The position numbers and the translations under genes were made by a program. The notes under the pieces are model-generated. The model did no database searches and was not told the origin of the DNA. It saw nothing but the letters and a program-made list of their open reading frames with translations. Below, in pieces: positions 28,010 through 30,537 of a stretch of 30,537 nucleotides of DNA; position 1 is the stretch's first letter; every line of letters starts with the position of its first letter. Location of the stretch: positions 1-30,537 of the forward strand of contig DASZFP010000074.1 of the NCBI GenBank assembly GCA_035939615.1, written 5' to 3'. This stretch comes from VBCK01 sp035939615 (GTDB taxonomy: Bacteria > Pseudomonadota > Gammaproteobacteria > Burkholderiales > Burkholderiaceae_F).

Positions 28010-28882
28010 ATGAAACTTCTGTTCAAGTTCAACCTGGTGTTCCTGCTGCTGTTCCTGCTGGCCATCGGCGCCTGCGGCTACATATCGCGCGATCTGCTGC
28101 AACGAAACGCCCGCGAGGAGATCGCCGAGACCGCCCGGCTGCTGATGGCCAACGCGCTCGCCGTTCGCAGCTATACCCAGAACCAGATCAAGCCGCTGCT
28201 GGAAGTGCAGATGAAGTACACGTTCCTGCCGCAATCGGTGCCCGCGTTCTCGGCGGCCGAAGTGCTGAGCGACCTGCGCAAGAAATACCCGGAGTACACG
28301 TACAAAGAGGCGATGCTCAATCCGACCAACCCGCGCGACCGGGCGGTCGACTGGGAGGCCGATCTGATCAGCCAGTTCCGCGGCGGAGCCGAGGCGAGTG
28401 AAACCTTCGGCGAACGCGATACGCCGAGCGGCAAGTCCCTGTACTTCGCGCGGCCGATGAAGATCGTCGATCCGGCCTGCCTGCTGTGCCACAGCACGGT
28501 GGAGATCGCCCCGCGCACCCTGGTGGAGAAATACGGTCCGGCCAACGGCTTCGGATGGAACCTGAACGACATCGTCGGCGTGCAGCTGGTGTCGGTGCCC
28601 ACCGCGGTGCCGCAGGCGCGCGCGCAGCGCGCCTTCAACACGTTCATGCTGTCGCTGGCTGGCGTGCTGGTCGCGATCGCCGTGGTCCTGAACCTGCTGC
28701 TGTGGTGGATGTTCGTCCGGCCGGTGACCCGGATTTCCGCGCTGGCCGACCGTGTCAGTCTCGGCGAGCTGGACGCCGCCGACCTGAACGTGCACAGCGG
28801 CGACGAGATTCAAACGCTCGCCGAGTCGCTGGCGCGGATGCGCAAGAGCATGGTGCAGGCGCTGCAGCTGCTCGGGGGCTGA
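28010..28882 (+). CDS. Membrane sensor with c-type heme motif (DUF3365-like) and HAMP domain
   Basis: This 290-residue membrane sensor has a first membrane helix at 6-24, a periplasmic domain (about 30-208), a second helix at 211-236, and a C-terminal HAMP domain (about 233-285; FVRPVTRISALADRVSLGELDAADLNV). The periplasmic domain carries CLLCH (157-161), a CxxCH site for covalent c-type heme, in a fold resembling DUF3365/Tll0287-type heme proteins. Such domains respond to redox state or small ligands, and HAMP would pass the change to a cytoplasmic partner. No catalytic domain follows HAMP. The kinase gene starts 18 bp later in the same frame, separated only by the TGA at 28880-28882, so it is the probable partner. 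The start is ATG 28010. Confidence 0.88.
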   Translation: MKLLFKFNLVFLLLFLLAIGACGYISRDLLQRNAREEIAETARLLMANALAVRSYTQNQIKPLLEVQMKYTFLPQSVPAFSAAEVLSDLRKKYPEYTYKEAMLNPTNPRDRAVDWEADLISQFRGGAEASETFGERDTPSGKSLYFARPMKIVDPACLLCHSTVEIAPRTLVEKYGPANGFGWNLNDIVGVQLVSVPTAVPQARAQRAFNTFMLSLAGVLVAIAVVLNLLLWWMFVRPVTRISALADRVSLGELDAADLNVHSGDEIQTLAESLARMRKSMVQALQLLGG

Positions 28883-28889
28883 ACCCGGG

Positions 28890-28893
28890 GGAG
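28890..28893 (+). promoter_or_regulatory. Shine-Dalgarno sequence of the kinase gene, 7 bp from an ATC codon
   Basis: GGAG, within a run GGGGGAGAG, lies seven bases ahead of the in-frame ATC at 28901. No ATG, GTG or TTG lies in frame between the preceding TGA and ATG 28991, where the glycine loop has already begun. This site therefore argues for initiation at ATC. Confidence 0.55.
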
Positions 28894-28900
28894 AGCGGCC

Positions 28901-30406
28901 ATCACCTACCCTGCCGAAGGCTCCAGCGGCCAGCGCCCGCCGCGCAACCTCGGGAAGTATCCGATCCTCGGCCAGCTCGGCAAAGGAGCGATGGGGGTCG
29001 TTTACAAATCGTTCGACCCGGTGATACGGCGTCCGGTTGCGCTGAAGACCATCCGCAAGGAGCTGCTGGAAGACGCCGAGGAGGCCGAAACGTTCGCCAA
29101 GCGCTTCCGCAACGAGGCGCAGGCCGCCGGCCGCCTGCAGCACCCCGGCATCGTGGCCGTGTACGAGTACGGCGAAGATTCGCAATTCGCGTACATCGCG
29201 ATGGAGTACGTCGAAGGCAGCAGCCTGCGCCAGTACTTCGAGCGCAAGGTCCGGTTCGATGAGGACGACCTGGTCAGCATCATGGCGCAGCTGCTGGACG
29301 CGCTGCACTACGCGCACGAACAGGGCGTCTGGCACCGCGACGTCAAGCCGGCCAACATCATCATCATGAGCAACGGCCGCATCAAGGTGGCCGACTTCGG
29401 CATCGCGCACGTGGGAAGCTCCACGCTGACGCAGGTCGGCGTCGTGATGGGAACGCCCGGTTTCATCGCGCCCGAGCAGTACCTGGGGCGGGACATCGAC
29501 CACCGCGTCGACCTGTTCGCCGCCGGCGTGGTGTTGTACGAGCTGCTCACCGGCCGGCCGCCGTTTTCCGGCACCAAGGAAAGCGTGATGTACAAGGTCT
29601 GCCACGAGCCCGCCCCGCAGGCTTCGGTGGCGGCGGGCAATTTGTCCTATGCCCACTTCGACCCGGTGGTGGAGCGCGCACTGGCCAAGCGCGCCGAGGA
29701 TCGCTATGCCTCGGCTGCCGATTTCCGCGCCGAGCTGCTGGCCGCTCACGATCGGCCCGTCAGCCCGACCGTCTCGGAGCAGACGCTGATACGCGCGGCG
29801 GCCAGCCCGGCCGACGCGCGCGAAGCCTCACCGCCCCATGGCGCCGAGCGAAGGTCGTCGCAACCCGGAGGCGCTTCGACCCCGCCGCATGTTTCAACGA
29901 TGCCGACCGAGATGCTGATCGCGGCCGGGTGGAATGTCGGCCAGCTGGCGCTGGTGGAGCACAGCCTGGCGCACTTCGTGGGGCCGATCGCGCGGATCAT
30001 GGTCCGACGCGCAACCCGTGACGTCAGGGACCTCGGCTCGCTGGTGCAGAGGCTGGCCGAGCAACTCGTGTCGGACTCCGACCGGACCAAGTTCCTGCAG
30101 CAGAACGCCCACTTCGCCACGACCGGCCTGGGAAAGGACACCGAGCCGGCCGTCGCCCTGGACGATGATGCGACCGTCATCCCCGGCGCAGTCAATGTGC
30201 AGACCGTCCCGCGCGGGCTCACGGCGGAGGAGATCGCGCGCGCCGCACGCCTGCTCGCGATCCACGTGGGCCCGATCGCGCAGGTCCTGGTGCGCCAGGC
30301 GGCGCAGCCTGGCGTCGGGCGCGCCGCTTTTCTGGAACGGGTGACGCAGCGCCTGAGCGAGGCCGAGCGCGAGCGCTTCCTGTTCGACTTCGAGCACAGG
30401 CACTAG
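28901..30406 (+). CDS. Hanks-type Ser/Thr protein kinase with duplicated C-terminal domain; probable ATC start
   Basis: Read from ATC 28901, this is a 501-residue cytoplasmic kinase. The N-terminal lobe has the glycine loop LGKGAMGVVYK (about 27-37) and VALKTI with the ATP lysine. The catalytic loop HRDVKPAN, DFG and the GTPGFIAPEQ activation segment are all intact, so it should be active. After a disordered linker, the C-terminal part holds two copies of a helical domain, at about 343-405 and 440-501 (VGPIARIMVRRA and VGPIAQVLVRQA). Starting at ATG 28991 would delete half the glycine loop. The upstream heme-HAMP sensor is its likely input. Substrates are unknown. Confidence 0.9.
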   Translation: MTYPAEGSSGQRPPRNLGKYPILGQLGKGAMGVVYKSFDPVIRRPVALKTIRKELLEDAEEAETFAKRFRNEAQAAGRLQHPGIVAVYEYGEDSQFAYIAMEYVEGSSLRQYFERKVRFDEDDLVSIMAQLLDALHYAHEQGVWHRDVKPANIIIMSNGRIKVADFGIAHVGSSTLTQVGVVMGTPGFIAPEQYLGRDIDHRVDLFAAGVVLYELLTGRPPFSGTKESVMYKVCHEPAPQASVAAGNLSYAHFDPVVERALAKRAEDRYASAADFRAELLAAHDRPVSPTVSEQTLIRAAASPADAREASPPHGAERRSSQPGGASTPPHVSTMPTEMLIAAGWNVGQLALVEHSLAHFVGPIARIMVRRATRDVRDLGSLVQRLAEQLVSDSDRTKFLQQNAHFATTGLGKDTEPAVALDDDATVIPGAVNVQTVPRGLTAEEIARAARLLAIHVGPIAQVLVRQAAQPGVGRAAFLERVTQRLSEAERERFLFDFEHRH

Positions 30407-30421
30407 CCTGCCTATGCCCTC

Positions 30422-30537
30422 ACCCCCTCCCCTCTCCCGCTGCGCGGGCGAGGGGCGATCGGGCGCCGCAAGGCGCAGGCGTTCACAGTGGCACGCCGGA
30501 TCGCCCCTCGCCCGCGCAGCGGGAGAGGGGAGGGGGT
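30422..30537. repeat. Perfect 39-bp inverted repeat (REP/BIME-like), right arm at window end
   Basis: Left arm 30422-30460 and right arm 30499-30537 are perfect reverse complements, with a 38-bp spacer. Each arm is itself an imperfect hairpin (CCCCTC-T-CCCGC, TGC, GCGGG-C-GAGGGG). I recall C/T-rich, G/A-rich dispersed repeats of this type in GC-rich proteobacteria. It begins 16 bp after the kinase stop and may act as its terminator or as mobile REP-like DNA. It may extend past the window. Confidence 0.85.

Noticed and set aside
27767..29749. 660-codon antisense frame across the sensor and kinase genes
   Set aside because: It has no motifs; the plus strand holds the recognisable CxxCH and kinase sequences.

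Overview
The window is GC-rich, densely coding chromosomal DNA, most likely from a betaproteobacterium of the order Burkholderiales. This is inferred from the yicC-gmk-rpoZ-spoT run with a nearby greB, from SpoT features typical of that group, and from a Hanks-type kinase gene divergent from yicC. No tRNA, rRNA, CRISPR array, insertion sequence or phage gene was found.

Layout. (1) 1-234: the start of a Ser/Thr kinase gene on the minus strand, cut by the window edge. (2) 405-4662: the housekeeping run yicC, gmk, rpoZ, spoT. (3) 4664-10939: an accessory block between spoT and greB. It holds an unknown protein, an 846-residue winged-helix/STAND-ATPase/helical-repeat regulator, a small exported protein, a three-gene cluster (ribbon-helix-helix protein, unknown 137-residue protein, DoxX-like membrane protein) preceded by three 8-bp-phased TGGTAC repeats, and a TauE/SafE permease. 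(4) 10949-13507: greB and a 641-residue unknown protein, both on the minus strand. (5) 13643-20381: a complete propionyl-CoA carboxylation and methylmalonyl-CoA mutase operon (mutase, MeaB chaperone, PccB, PccA). (6) 20408-26923: a tad/Flp-like accessory cluster with two Flp-type prepilins, two TadE-like pseudopilins, a TadG-like protein, a TPR lipoprotein, CpaB and an exported unknown protein. The tad ATPase, platform proteins, secretin and prepilin peptidase are not in the window. (7) 27094-30406: a FecR-domain exported protein, a membrane sensor with one c-type heme motif and a HAMP domain, and a Hanks-type Ser/Thr kinase. (8) 30422-30537: a perfect 39-bp inverted repeat.

How the genes work together. 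Region 5 converts propionyl-CoA to (R)-methylmalonyl-CoA-linked succinyl-CoA, although the epimerase is not encoded here. Region 6 would supply minor and major pilins and periplasmic parts to a Flp pilus whose motor is encoded elsewhere. Region 7 looks like a signalling operon in which a periplasmic heme sensor and a cytoplasmic kinase are translated from adjacent cistrons in the same reading frame.

The most unusual observation is the kinase start. Its glycine-rich loop lies upstream of every ATG, GTG or TTG in frame. The only well-placed Shine-Dalgarno sequence points to an ATC codon, and only one TGA separates the kinase frame from the sensor frame. The best candidates for a little-described system are this sensor-kinase pair together with the neighbouring motorless pilin cluster.
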